Shown one piece after another: positions 25,672-34,372 of a stretch of DNA of 64,000 nucleotides. The notes beneath the pieces are model-generated. The model saw only the letters and a list, made by a program, of their open reading frames with translations. It ran no database searches and was not told where the DNA came from. A program made the translations under genes and the position numbers. Position 1 is the stretch's first letter. Every line of letters starts with the position of its first letter. The stretch comes from Pseudomonadota bacterium (GTDB lineage: Bacteria > Pseudomonadota > Alphaproteobacteria > Sphingomonadales > Sphingomonadaceae): NCBI GenBank assembly GCA_039818985.1, contig JBCBSU010000001.1, forward strand, positions 2,382,367-2,446,366, in the 5' to 3' direction.

Positions 25672-25808
25672 GTCCCGTATCTGGCACCACCTTGCATGGC
25701 TGTCTATCCATCTTTGCCGAAGCGAAAGCCGGGTAAACGGCGCTTTCATGCTATACAGGCGATGTAAATTGCGGGTTTATGGCGAGTCTCACAGGGGAGG
25801 AGCAGATC

Positions 25809-26795
25809 ATGACCACATATGGAGGGATCAAAAACGGGCTGAGTGTTGCAGGACTGGCGGTGCTGGCCAGTCTCATTCTGTCAGGCTGTGACGCACCGCA
25901 ACGGTCGCCATCCGAAGAAACGGTGCTGGCATCCCCGTCGAACGACTTTGATGACGACTACCCCGCTGATGCCGATGAAGCCGCGGGCGACGCCGCCGAA
26001 GGCGATGCCGAGGAAGGCGACGAAGGTGGGGAAAGCGGGTCCGAAGAGGGGGCAGAAGACGACCAGCCTGGGACTCCTGTCGCCTATAGCCTCAGAATGG
26101 GCGAAATCTATTGCGATGTCGTGCGCCGACGCACCACGCGCGAGCAATGCGAACAATATCGCGAGGAAAAGGCGGCGCTGGCCAATGGCGTTGCCGCGTT
26201 CGACCCGCCGCGTAACATGGTCAAGGGACAACCCACCGATGTCCGTCTGGCGATCGGTCCCGAAGATCAGCGCGATGCGGTGATCGGTCAGGCACTGGGC
26301 GATGCCGATACCGCAGTGGCCCCCATTGCCATCGGCGCCAAGGTGCGCATCCGGCTGATCGGCAATGCCTTTGCCATCGACCCGACGGAACCGATTGAAA
26401 AGGCCATGGGCGGGGCATCCTTCGGCGTCTGGTCATGGCAGGTGACGCCACAGCGCGAAGGCGAGCATCCGCTCTCGGCTCAGATCGACATATTGTCCGA
26501 GACCGGAACCGTGCTCGAGCGCTATCCCAGCAACCTGGTCAAGGTGACGATCACCATTTCCGAAGAGGAACAGCGCCGCCGCAAGCGCGAGCGCACCGTC
26601 GAGGACCTCGACTGGTACACCCAGCTGTTCAAGCTGCTCGAGGACTTCTGGTGGGCGGTGGTGGCCTTCATCGTCGCGGTCATCGGTGGTATCTGGCAAA
26701 TTCGCCGCGCGACATCGGGCGAGACACCCGAACCCGGGGATGAAGGCGAGGACGACAGCGGCGAAGGCGATGAAGACAATCAGGACCAGCCATGA
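25809..26795 (+). CDS. Acidic lipoprotein with C-terminal membrane helix
   Basis: The product is 328 residues. GGGGAGGAG lies just upstream of the ATG. The signal ends in a lipobox (LASLILSGCD), so a lipidated Cys is likely. A strongly acidic low-complexity stretch (GDAAEGDAEEGDEGGESG) is followed by a domain of about 180 residues (RMGEIYCDVVRRRTTREQCE). A single helix, WWAVVAFIVAVIGGIWQIRR, and another acidic tail (EPGDEGEDDSGEGDEDN) complete it. The basic RRRKRERT before the helix and the acidic tail after it suggest a two-anchor protein. I do not recognise the family. Confidence 0.8.
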   Translation: MTTYGGIKNGLSVAGLAVLASLILSGCDAPQRSPSEETVLASPSNDFDDDYPADADEAAGDAAEGDAEEGDEGGESGSEEGAEDDQPGTPVAYSLRMGEIYCDVVRRRTTREQCEQYREEKAALANGVAAFDPPRNMVKGQPTDVRLAIGPEDQRDAVIGQALGDADTAVAPIAIGAKVRIRLIGNAFAIDPTEPIEKAMGGASFGVWSWQVTPQREGEHPLSAQIDILSETGTVLERYPSNLVKVTITISEEEQRRRKRERTVEDLDWYTQLFKLLEDFWWAVVAFIVAVIGGIWQIRRATSGETPEPGDEGEDDSGEGDEDNQDQP

Positions 26796-26856
26796 CGCTG
26801 CGTCCTTGGCAGCACGGCAGGCACACTATAGGCTGATACAAAATCCGGGGGTGTTC

Positions 26857-27234
26857 ATGTCAGCCATTATGCGCGGCCTTATCGGTCTGCTCAGCCTGTT
26901 ATATCTGTTTCTCGCGGGGTCTTTCCTGCTGAACCCGGTCGAGTCCGGTGCGGATTTCGCCCTGAGCCCGATCGGGGCCCAGGGTCTGGCCAGCCTGCGC
27001 GCCGATTTTACTGCCTATTTTCTGGTTACTGGCGGCACGATGCTCTGGGGCGCCGTGACCAACCGTCCAATGCTCTACTGGGTCGCGATTGCAATCCTCG
27101 GTATCACTTTTTGCGGTCGCGCTTTCAGCCTTGTTGTCGACGGTGCCGGGATCGCGCCCTATCCACCGATGGCAGTCGAAGCGATGACAGTGGTGTTGCT
27201 GCTGATCGGACTACGGGTGCAGCGGCAGACATAA
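26857..27234 (+). CDS. DUF4345-like small membrane protein
   Basis: This 125-residue protein has four hydrophobic helices (LIGLLSLLYLFLAGSFLL; FTAYFLVTGGTMLWGAV; LYWVAIAILGITFCGRAFSL; AVEAMTVVLLLIGL). It fits the DUF4345 type of four-helix membrane protein (function unknown). The ATG at 26857 was chosen; a GTG two codons earlier is possible. It probably follows the lipoprotein gene in one transcript. Its stop codon abuts the ubiB stop codon directly, with no intergenic base. Confidence 0.75.
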   Translation: MSAIMRGLIGLLSLLYLFLAGSFLLNPVESGADFALSPIGAQGLASLRADFTAYFLVTGGTMLWGAVTNRPMLYWVAIAILGITFCGRAFSLVVDGAGIAPYPPMAVEAMTVVLLLIGLRVQRQT

Positions 27235-28788
27235 TCAGCCGAACCACCACATCGCTGTGGCTCCGGCGCCGCCGGCGATCATCGCAATCAACGCATAACG
27301 CCACAGGCTGCCGCGACCGGGATCGCCACGCTGCTCCCAGATCAGCGGGATATCGGGCACAGGCGGTGGTTCTGGCGCGCCGCCCTTGGCAGGGAATTTC
27401 TCCTCGATCCGGCGGATCAGGTCGGGCAGCCGCATCAGCGTTGACAGGTCGGTGTTGATACGATCGGCAATCGCCGATTCCGGACCCAGCTCATCGCGTA
27501 TCCATGAACGGACATAGGGACCGGATGTGTCCCACATATTGATTTCCGGGTCGAGTGCCGTCGCCACGCCCTCGACCATCACCATCGTCTTTTGCAGCAG
27601 CAACAGATGCGGCTGGGTCTGCATGTCGAAATCACGGGTGATAGCGAACAGCCCGTCAAGCATCTGCCCGACGCTGAGTTCATTCACCGGCTTGCCGCGC
27701 ATCGGCTCGCCCACCGCACGCAGCGCCGTCGCGAATTCGTCGACATTGTGATAATCGGGGACATATTTCGCCTCGAAATGAATCTCGGCAACGCGCTTGT
27801 AATTGCCCGTGGTCAGACCATAGAGAATCTCCGCAAGCCAATAGCGCGCCTGGCGATTGATGCGGCCCATGATACCGAAATCGATGGCAACAATGGTGCC
27901 ATCGGCTTTCACGAACAAATTCCCCTGATGCATGTCAGCGTGGAAGAAGCCCGAGGCGATGGCCTGTTTGAGAAAGGCCAGCACCAGCCGCTTGGCCAGA
28001 GCCGGCAGGTCATGACCGGCGGCGCGCAGTTCATCGACGCGCGATATCTTGATGCCGTCCACCCATTCGAGCGTCATCACCGTGCCGCAGGTACGGTCCC
28101 AGTCAATCTCGGGAATGGTATAGCCCGGCTCCGCTTCCATCGCCGCCGCCAGTTCCGAGGCGCTGGCCGCCTCGCGCCGCAAATCGAGCTCGGTATTGGT
28201 CCAGCGCTTGAAATTGGCAATCACCAGTTCGGGACGCAGCCGCGCCGCCTCACCGCCCATGGCACCGACATGCGCGGCGGCCCATTCATAGGTGGCGATA
28301 TCCTGCGCAAATTTGCGCCGCACGCCAGGGCGCAGCACCTTGATCGCGACATCGCGGCCATCGATGGTGACCGCGCGATGCACCTGCGCAACCGACGCAG
28401 CCCCTACAGGTTCCGGGTCAACATGGCTGAAAAATTCGTCGAGCGGGCCATCAAGCCCGGCCTCTATCTCGCAAACAATCTCGTCATAGGCGACCGGCGG
28501 CAGCTTGTCCTGCAACTCCTGTAAATTGCGCGCGGCCTCTTCGCCGACCAGATCGGGCCGGGTCGCCAAGGTCTGCCCCAGCTTGATCGCTGCCGGACCG
28601 ATGGCGCGAAAGGCCCCGGCATAATCGGGCGTCCTGGGCTGGATGGTGCCGAAACGGGCGATGCGGCACAGACGCTTGACCGGTGCCGGCGTGGTCGGCG
28701 ATTCCTCCAGCCCGCGCAGCGCGCCATGCCGTGCCAATATGCGCCCCCATTTCAGCAGGCGAAGAATATGCGTTGTCGGGCGGGTCAT
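27235..28788 (-). CDS. ubiB: Ubiquinone biosynthesis ATPase/kinase-like protein UbiB
   Basis: A 517-residue ABC1/ADCK-family atypical kinase needed for ubiquinone synthesis. The family motif is seen as IKLGQTLATRPDLVG, the P-loop-like Ala-rich element as AASVAQVHRA, the catalytic loop as FHADMHQGNLFV and the metal site as IAIDFGIMG. C-terminal hydrophobic helices (YALIAMIAGGAGATAMWW) anchor it to the inner membrane. It starts 18 bp after ubiE on the same strand, forming a ubiE-ubiB operon. Confidence 0.96.
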   Translation of the reverse strand: MTRPTTHILRLLKWGRILARHGALRGLEESPTTPAPVKRLCRIARFGTIQPRTPDYAGAFRAIGPAAIKLGQTLATRPDLVGEEAARNLQELQDKLPPVAYDEIVCEIEAGLDGPLDEFFSHVDPEPVGAASVAQVHRAVTIDGRDVAIKVLRPGVRRKFAQDIATYEWAAAHVGAMGGEAARLRPELVIANFKRWTNTELDLRREAASASELAAAMEAEPGYTIPEIDWDRTCGTVMTLEWVDGIKISRVDELRAAGHDLPALAKRLVLAFLKQAIASGFFHADMHQGNLFVKADGTIVAIDFGIMGRINRQARYWLAEILYGLTTGNYKRVAEIHFEAKYVPDYHNVDEFATALRAVGEPMRGKPVNELSVGQMLDGLFAITRDFDMQTQPHLLLLQKTMVMVEGVATALDPEINMWDTSGPYVRSWIRDELGPESAIADRINTDLSTLMRLPDLIRRIEEKFPAKGGAPEPPPVPDIPLIWEQRGDPGRGSLWRYALIAMIAGGAGATAMWWFG

Positions 28789-28806
28789 CGGTAATCCGGC
28801 GCTGCG

Positions 28807-29559
28807 TTAAATCTTCCAGCCGCTATGGATAGCAACAGCACCGCCCATAATCGGTTCTACACGCGTCTGCGAGAAGCCCGCCTCTTGGATCATGGCCTCA
28901 AATTCGGGCATGGTTGGGAAACGACGAATGGACTCCACTAAATAGCGATAGCTATCTTCATCATTGGCAATCAATTTACCCAATTTCGGCATGATATTAT
29001 GCGAGTAAAGATCATAAATCTCACTGAAACCCGGCCATTGTGTGGTTGAAAATTCGAGGCAGAAAAAACGACCACCATAGCGCAAGACCCGATGGGCTTC
29101 TTTCAATGCCCGATCGATATGGGTGACGTTCCGAATACCAAGGGCGATGGTATAGGCATCAAAACTGTTATCGGGAAAGGCCAGATCTTCAGCATCCTGA
29201 CGTGACCAGACCAGCGAATCCTCACCACGTTTGACCGCCCGTTCCAACCCGACATCAAGCATCTCCTGGTTGATATCCGCAACCGTCACGCGTGCGCCCG
29301 ATCTGGCCAGCCGAAATGCAACATCGCCCGTGCCGCCGGCCATATCCAATATGTCTTCATCGGCTTGTGGCTTGACCCGGCGTACAAGCTGATTCTTCCA
29401 TAGCCTGTGCGTGCCGCCAGACATCGCATCATTCATGATGTCATATTTGTCTGCAACACCGGAAAAGATGGCACCTACACGGCCCTCCTTCTCGCTGGCA
29501 TCAATATCCTGATAGCCAAAGGAAACGGTCTCTCGATCAGTCTGTGTCATCCGCTCCAT
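28807..29559 (-). CDS. ubiE: Demethylmenaquinone/2-methoxy-6-polyprenyl-benzoquinol methylase UbiE
   Basis: This 250-residue SAM-dependent class I methyltransferase performs the C-methylation of ubiquinone synthesis. Seen are the UbiE N-terminal motif YDIMNDAMSGGTHRLWK, SAM motif I ILDMAGGTGDVAFRLA and ALGIRNVTHIDRALKEAHRV. ATGs at 29559 and 29550 are both possible. By eye the gene is noticeably more AT-rich than ubiB and mutM. It is divergent from mutM with 60 bp between the starts, and leads the ubiE-ubiB operon. Confidence 0.96.
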   Translation of the reverse strand: MERMTQTDRETVSFGYQDIDASEKEGRVGAIFSGVADKYDIMNDAMSGGTHRLWKNQLVRRVKPQADEDILDMAGGTGDVAFRLARSGARVTVADINQEMLDVGLERAVKRGEDSLVWSRQDAEDLAFPDNSFDAYTIALGIRNVTHIDRALKEAHRVLRYGGRFFCLEFSTTQWPGFSEIYDLYSHNIMPKLGKLIANDEDSYRYLVESIRRFPTMPEFEAMIQEAGFSQTRVEPIMGGAVAIHSGWKI

Positions 29560-29619
29560 GTAGAGGCTGTTGCCTGCAATAAAAAGCCTGTTAAGGCGAA
29601 ATAATGAGAGCGGTCCTTT

Positions 29620-30441
29620 ATGCCTGAATTACCTGAAGTCGAAACCACCGTGCGCGGCCTTGCAGCTGTGCTGGATGGCGTGCGTCTGACCAGCGTGATA
29701 CCACGCCGCGCCGATCTGCGTCACCCAATCCCTGCAGATTTGCGCCAGCGAATGACCGGCGCAACGGTGACCGGGCTTTCGCGCCGCGCCAAATATGGCC
29801 TTATCGACACCGACCGCGGCGATACCATGATCTTTCATCTCGGCATGTCCGGACGCTGGCGCATCGATCCCGAAACACCCGACAAACATGACCATTTGCT
29901 GCTTGAGACCGATAGCGGGCACCAATTGGCGCTGAATGATCCACGCCGCTTCGGCTCGGTCGATCTGGTGACTACAGAAACACTGGGCGACTTTCCCGCC
30001 TTCGCCAAAATGGGGCCCGAACCCTTGAGCGACAACTTTGACGGCGCGTATCTGGCTGCCGCCTTTTCCGGACGGATGCGGCCGGTCAAGGCGCTGCTGC
30101 TCGATCAGCATGTGGTCGCCGGTCTGGGCAATATCTATGTCTGCGAGGCGCTCAATATCGCGTGCATATCGCCCAATCGCAAAGGCGCCTTTATCGGGCG
30201 GCAGCGAATCAACGCGCTGGTGGACGCGATCAAGCTGGTGCTGGAAAAGGCGATAGCCGATGGCGGCTCCACCTTGCGCGATTATGCCAGGCCCGATGGC
30301 GAGCTCGGCTATTTCTCGACCCAATGGCGTGCTTATGGTCGTGAGGGTGAACCGTGCCCCTGCGGACGCCCCGGCGTCACCATAAGGCGCATCGTTCAGT
30401 CGGGCCGCTCCACCTTTTATTGCCCGCATTGCCAACGATAA
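29620..30441 (+). CDS. mutM: Formamidopyrimidine-DNA glycosylase
   Basis: The 273-residue repair enzyme removes 8-oxoguanine and formamidopyrimidines. The mature N-terminus PELPEVETTVRG supplies the catalytic Pro and Glu; LSRRAKYGL carries the conserved Lys. The helix-two-turn-helix region is around LLLDQHVVAGLGNIYVCEAL. The C-terminal zinc finger reads EPCPCGRPG...YCPHCQR; the first cysteine pair is spaced CxC rather than the CxxC of E. coli. It is divergent from ubiE. Confidence 0.96.
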   Translation: MPELPEVETTVRGLAAVLDGVRLTSVIPRRADLRHPIPADLRQRMTGATVTGLSRRAKYGLIDTDRGDTMIFHLGMSGRWRIDPETPDKHDHLLLETDSGHQLALNDPRRFGSVDLVTTETLGDFPAFAKMGPEPLSDNFDGAYLAAAFSGRMRPVKALLLDQHVVAGLGNIYVCEALNIACISPNRKGAFIGRQRINALVDAIKLVLEKAIADGGSTLRDYARPDGELGYFSTQWRAYGREGEPCPCGRPGVTIRRIVQSGRSTFYCPHCQR

Positions 30442-30456
30442 AGTCGGCGTTAAGTG

Positions 30457-30485
30457 TTGACGAATCTCCATGCTCCGGCTAAGCG
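30457..30485 (+). promoter_or_regulatory. Candidate sigma70-type promoter of rpsT
   Basis: TTGACG at 30457-30462 and TAAGCG at 30480-30485 are separated by exactly 17 bp and lie 67 bp upstream of the rpsT start. The -35 is good and the -10 weak; assignment by eye. Confidence 0.4.
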
Positions 30486-30551
30486 CCGCACTTTCGCGGA
30501 ACGGGCGATGACCCAGTTGCCGCCGTTTCACGCAGATTGATCGAGGAATTT

Positions 30552-30815
30552 ATGGCCAACACGCCACAGGCACGCAAGCGTATCCGCCGCAACAATCGCC
30601 GCGCGGCAATCAACACCAACCGGATGAGCCGGATTCGCACTTACATCAAGGCGGTCGAGACTGCCGTTGAAGCCGGCGACAAGGAACAGGCCGTTGCGGC
30701 TCTCAAGACCGTGCAGCCGGAAATCGCTCGCGGCGTCGCCCGTGGCGTGCTGCACAAGAATACGGCAGCGCGCAAGTTCTCGCGCCTGACCAAAAGGGTC
30801 GCTGCACTGAGCTGA
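30552..30815 (+). CDS. rpsT: 30S ribosomal protein S20
   Basis: This 87-residue basic helical protein is standard S20: [16 protein letters not shown] at the start, [17 protein letters not shown] in the middle and [18 protein letters not shown] at the end. S20 binds the 5' domain of 16S rRNA early in 30S assembly. The ATG at 30552 follows GAGGAATTT; an earlier in-frame start adds five residues not seen in the family. The gene sits between mutM and dnaA and has its own terminator. Confidence 0.98.
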   Translation: MANTPQARKRIRRNNRRAAINTNRMSRIRTYIKAVETAVEAGDKEQAVAALKTVQPEIARGVARGVLHKNTAARKFSRLTKRVAALS

Positions 30816-30848
30816 TCCCTGCAGCACCTGTCGGTACTACAGGTTCGA

Positions 30849-30877
30849 GGCACGGTGTAATCACGCCGTGCCTTTTT
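30849..30877 (+). terminator. Rho-independent terminator of rpsT
   Basis: Stem GGCACGG (30849-30855) pairs with CCGTGCC (30866-30872) around a 10-base loop and is followed by TTTTT. It is placed 33 bp after the rpsT stop. Confidence 0.88.
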
Positions 30878-31554
30878 CATTGGGTAACCAACGCCTCGTG
30901 ACCGGAAAATATGACCGCCGCCAAGGCCAGCAAATAGGCTAGCGGATCATCGTGATCGAAGTTGCGATCCGATAGCGTGTCACGTGACCATGCCGTGAGG
31001 TAAATCCACTTTGACATTTTCGTGACGACTTTGTCATATTTTGCGCACGCCATGTGACGGCCAAGCCTAGCTTTTCTCGCGATTCGCACCTGCTTGTTTA
31101 GGGCATGCGAAAAAAAGAACAATAAAATCATTACCTTGAATAGCTAATGGTGGTTTTTCCATATCTTAGGTCGAGTCAATATTCATTATTTCAGTTTTTT
31201 TACCGCGCCACCCTTGCTCGACTCGCCGACCGCTGTTTAGTGTCACAAATGAAGCGGCGGACATCGACCTTTCCGTCACTTCCGCACTACATAATGCATA
31301 CACTATGGAGAGCGGCTTGTCCGCACTCCTGAGGTATCTTTTGCCTGCGCGAGGGGCCTTTGCGCGCATAAGCAGGGCAAGCTGTTTTCAGCTTATAAAC
31401 CTGCGGCGTCACAATGGCGTATGGCAAAGCCGTGTCTGCCGAAAGTGGGTGCTGCGGATATATCCCGTCGGGCAATTGGCACTGCCAATGAGAAGGGGGA
31501 CATATATCCGCCGTTTGAAAGTGGGAAGAGCAAGCGGAAAGGATATACAGTCTG
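30878..31554. other. Long non-coding region upstream of dnaA
   Basis: No convincing gene lies in these 677 bp. The part from about 31100 to 31205 is AT-rich for this window, with A and T runs. Three GANTC sites occur (31081, 31173, 31220), the recognition site of the CcrM methylase that times dnaA transcription in Caulobacter. I see no cluster of good DnaA boxes, only weak matches such as TTTTCCATA near 31155. It most likely holds the dnaA promoter and leader; an origin role is possible but unsupported. Confidence 0.5.
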
Positions 31555-33075
31555 ATGGGCACAGCGGCACAAGACAGGGGCGAAATGGCGGACGTGATGG
31601 TGACCGAAAACGGCACCGCACAGAAACGCAATTCCAGCCGCGCCGAAACTTCCCAAAGCGATACAGGCCAGACCGACTCCGCGCAGAATGAAGTCTGCAG
31701 CCAGGAGCTGCTCGCCGACTGGCAGGATATCAGCGCCGGACTGCGCAAGGATATTGGTGCCCAGCAGCACAGCCAGTGGATTCGCCCGATTACACCGGGA
31801 CGGTTCTGCGCCAAGACTGGTACGCTTGAATTGTGTCTGCCTTCGGAATTTTCCGCCAATTGGGTCAATGACCGCTTTGCCGACCGGCTGAGCCTGGCAT
31901 GGAAGATCGCGCGCCCCGATGTGCGCCATGTCAAGATCATCGCCCAGCCCGGTCTCGACCGCATGCAGCGTGTCCGCACCGCTCAGGGAGAACCACCGGT
32001 CGAAGCGATCCCGCAGGAATTTGCGGTCACTGCCGACTCGAGCGAGATCGGCGCCTCGGGCATTGACGGCAACATGACCTTCGCCAACTTCATCGTCGGC
32101 GAGAACAACATATTGGCGCGCAATGCCGGGGAGCGCATGGCGGCGCGCGACAAGCCGCAATTCAGCCCGCTCTACATCAAGGCGCAGACTGGCCAGGGCA
32201 AAACCCATTTGATGCACGCCATTGCCAATCTGTTCGCCGAGAACATGCCCGGTGCCCGCATCTATTATTGCTCGGCAGAAAAATTCATGATCGAATTCGT
32301 CTCGGCGATGCGGCGCAACGAGGTGATGGAGTTCAAGAACCGGCTGCGCAGCTTCGACATGCTGCTGGTCGACGACATCCAGTTCATCATCGGCAAGAAT
32401 TCGACCCAGGAGGAGTTCCTCCACACCATCGACGCGCTGATGACCGCAGGCAAAAGGCTGGTCTTCGCCTCCGACCGTGCACCCCAGGCACTGGATGGCG
32501 TTGACCAGAGACTGTTGTCGCGCCTCTCCATGGGGCTGGTCGCCGATATCGCTCCTGCCGGTGTCGAATTGCGGCGCAAAATCCTCGAGCATCGCATTGC
32601 CGGCATGGAGCCGCCGCCGTTGACCGAGGAGGTGATCGATTTCCTTGCCCGCACCATCAGCCGCAACCTGCGCGAGCTGGTCGGCGCAATGAACAAGCTG
32701 ATCGCCTATACCCAGCTTACCGGCCAACCCATGTCGCTCAGCGTCGCCGAAAGCCAGCTCACCGATATTCTCAGCGCCAATCGCCGCCGGGTCACCATTG
32801 ACGAGATTCAGCGCACCGTGTGCCAGTTCTACAAGCTCGACCGCAGCGAAATGGCGTCCAAGCGCCGCGCCCGCGCCGTGGTGCGTCCGCGCCAGGTAGC
32901 GATGTATCTCGCCAAGGTTCTGACGCCGCGCTCCTATCCTGAAATCGGTCGCAAGTTCGGCGGCCGCGATCACAGCACCGTCATCCATGCGGTGCGACTG
33001 ATCGAGGATTTGCGCACCCGCGACAGCGATATGGACGGCGATGTCCGCAGCCTGTTGCAGCAGCTGGAAAGCTGA
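31555..33075 (+). CDS. dnaA: Chromosomal replication initiator DnaA
   Basis: The product is 506 residues with all four DnaA domains. An N-terminal helical domain (WIRPITPGRFCAKTGTLELC) follows a 40-residue polar lead. The AAA+ domain has Walker A QTGQGKTHL near residue 213 and Walker B LLVDDIQFI near 271. The C-terminal DNA-binding domain carries RPRQVAMYLAKVLTPRSYPE and the GRDHSTVIHA signature. DnaA opens the origin and is also a transcription factor. An in-frame ATG at 31585 is an alternative start. Confidence 0.97.
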   Translation: MGTAAQDRGEMADVMVTENGTAQKRNSSRAETSQSDTGQTDSAQNEVCSQELLADWQDISAGLRKDIGAQQHSQWIRPITPGRFCAKTGTLELCLPSEFSANWVNDRFADRLSLAWKIARPDVRHVKIIAQPGLDRMQRVRTAQGEPPVEAIPQEFAVTADSSEIGASGIDGNMTFANFIVGENNILARNAGERMAARDKPQFSPLYIKAQTGQGKTHLMHAIANLFAENMPGARIYYCSAEKFMIEFVSAMRRNEVMEFKNRLRSFDMLLVDDIQFIIGKNSTQEEFLHTIDALMTAGKRLVFASDRAPQALDGVDQRLLSRLSMGLVADIAPAGVELRRKILEHRIAGMEPPPLTEEVIDFLARTISRNLRELVGAMNKLIAYTQLTGQPMSLSVAESQLTDILSANRRRVTIDEIQRTVCQFYKLDRSEMASKRRARAVVRPRQVAMYLAKVLTPRSYPEIGRKFGGRDHSTVIHAVRLIEDLRTRDSDMDGDVRSLLQQLES

Positions 33076-33127
33076 TCACATCACAGGCAGGTTCGCATAG
33101 CGCGTCTCCTTCACCTATATAGCGCGC

Positions 33128-33913
33128 ATGAGAGAACTGACCGATACCGAGCTCGATCGCTATCAGCGCCAGATCATCCTGCCCGATATAGGCGGGCGCG
33201 GGCAGACGCTGCTCGCCAATGCCCATGTGCTGGTCATCGGTGCCGGCGGTATTGGCTGCCCGGCACTGGCCTATCTCGCGGCCGGTGGCATCGGCCGGAT
33301 CACCATCTATGACGATGATGTTGTCGAGGACAGCAATTTGCAGCGGCAGATCCTCTTCGGCGATTCCGACATTGGCATGCCCAAGGCCGAATGTGCAGCA
33401 AAACACCTGCAGCAATTGCACCCTGAAACAAAAATTATTCATTATAATAAAAAGTTTACCGCGCAGCATGGATGGAACGAGAAAAAACTTCCTGATGTTC
33501 TGATCGATGGCACGGACAGCTTTGCCAGCAGGCTTTCGATCAATGACTGGGCGGTTGCCAGCCGGGTGCCGCTGGTCTCTGCGGCGATCGGCCAGTTTCA
33601 GGGCCAGCTCGGCGTGTTTCGCGGTTATTTGCCCGATCAGCCCTGTTATCGCTGCTTTGTCGGCGACGCTTTTGACAGCGATGATTGCGACACCTGTGCC
33701 GAAAATGGCGTGCTCGGCGCGATGGTCGGGATGATCGGCTGCATGGCGGCGGTGGAGGCGGTGCGGGTGATTACCGGCTTCGGCACGCGCCCGGCGAACA
33801 GCCTGCAGGTCGTCGATGGCCGCACCATGGCGATGCGCAGCATCACCCTGCATCCCGACCCGGACTGCCGGACTTGTGGTCAGCCTTGCGACGCCAACGA
33901 AAATACCGGATAG
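33128..33913 (+). CDS. ThiF/MoeB/HesA-family adenylyltransferase (E1-like)
   Basis: This 261-residue enzyme has the E1-like Rossmann ATP site VIGAGGIGCPAL and YDDDVVEDSNLQRQILF, DGTDSFASRL, a cysteine in DDCDTCAENG near the expected catalytic position, and zinc-binding pairs CYRC and CRTC. It would adenylate the C-terminus of a small sulfur carrier such as MoaD or ThiS; no carrier gene is adjacent, so MoeB versus ThiF cannot be decided. A local AT-rich patch lies within it near 33420-33500. It follows dnaA by 52 bp. Confidence 0.88.
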   Translation: MRELTDTELDRYQRQIILPDIGGRGQTLLANAHVLVIGAGGIGCPALAYLAAGGIGRITIYDDDVVEDSNLQRQILFGDSDIGMPKAECAAKHLQQLHPETKIIHYNKKFTAQHGWNEKKLPDVLIDGTDSFASRLSINDWAVASRVPLVSAAIGQFQGQLGVFRGYLPDQPCYRCFVGDAFDSDDCDTCAENGVLGAMVGMIGCMAAVEAVRVITGFGTRPANSLQVVDGRTMAMRSITLHPDPDCRTCGQPCDANENTG

Positions 33914-33953
33914 TCCGGTGCGATCATCACTTTCGAGAAAGGGGGCGTCCGAT

Positions 33954-34367
33954 ATGACCTTACCCGTAACCGCACTCACCGCCGCGATCCTGGCGATCAT
34001 GATATTGGCCACCGCCATCTCCACCGTGCGCCAGCGCTTCAAGGCCGGCACCCCCTTTGGCGATGGCAAGGTCGAAGAATTGGTAAAGGCGATGCGCGCT
34101 CATGGCAATCTGGTCGAACATGCGCCGATGGCGGTGATCATGATCGCCCTTCTCGAAATGGTGCCCGCCAATCACTGGATATTGACCGGCATCGCGGTGC
34201 TGTTCCTCGCCTCGCGCGCGGCGCACATTGTCGGCATCCACCAGCAGACCGAACCGAGCAAGCCGCCGCTCGGTCGCAGCCTCGGCGTGATCGGCACCTG
34301 GCTGACTTATGCGCTGCTGATCCTGTGGATTTTCTGGAAGATTATCAGCGTCGAATTCGGGCTGTAA
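33954..34367 (+). CDS. MAPEG-family membrane protein
   Basis: The product is 137 residues with four hydrophobic helices. It matches the MAPEG family (membrane-associated proteins in eicosanoid and glutathione metabolism): RQRFKAGTPFGDGKVEEL, AMRAHGNLVEHAPMAVIMIA with the conserved N-x-x-E, and FLASRAAHIVGI. AAGGGGG precedes the ATG at 33954. Bacterial MAPEG members are often glutathione transferases of unknown substrate. It is convergent with cobB, 5 bp apart. Confidence 0.9.
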   Translation: MTLPVTALTAAILAIMILATAISTVRQRFKAGTPFGDGKVEELVKAMRAHGNLVEHAPMAVIMIALLEMVPANHWILTGIAVLFLASRAAHIVGIHQQTEPSKPPLGRSLGVIGTWLTYALLILWIFWKIISVEFGL

Positions 34368-34372
34368 CAGTC

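Noticed and set aside
30877-31131. 84-codon minus-strand frame between rpsT and dnaA
   Set aside because: It has no ribosome site, ends at the rpsT terminator, and its composition is random-looking. Conservation in relatives would be needed to accept it.
30878-31554. Replication origin upstream of dnaA
   Set aside because: I found no cluster of good DnaA boxes and no clear unwinding element beyond a modest AT-rich stretch, and many alphaproteobacteria have the origin away from dnaA. Kept only as an open question.
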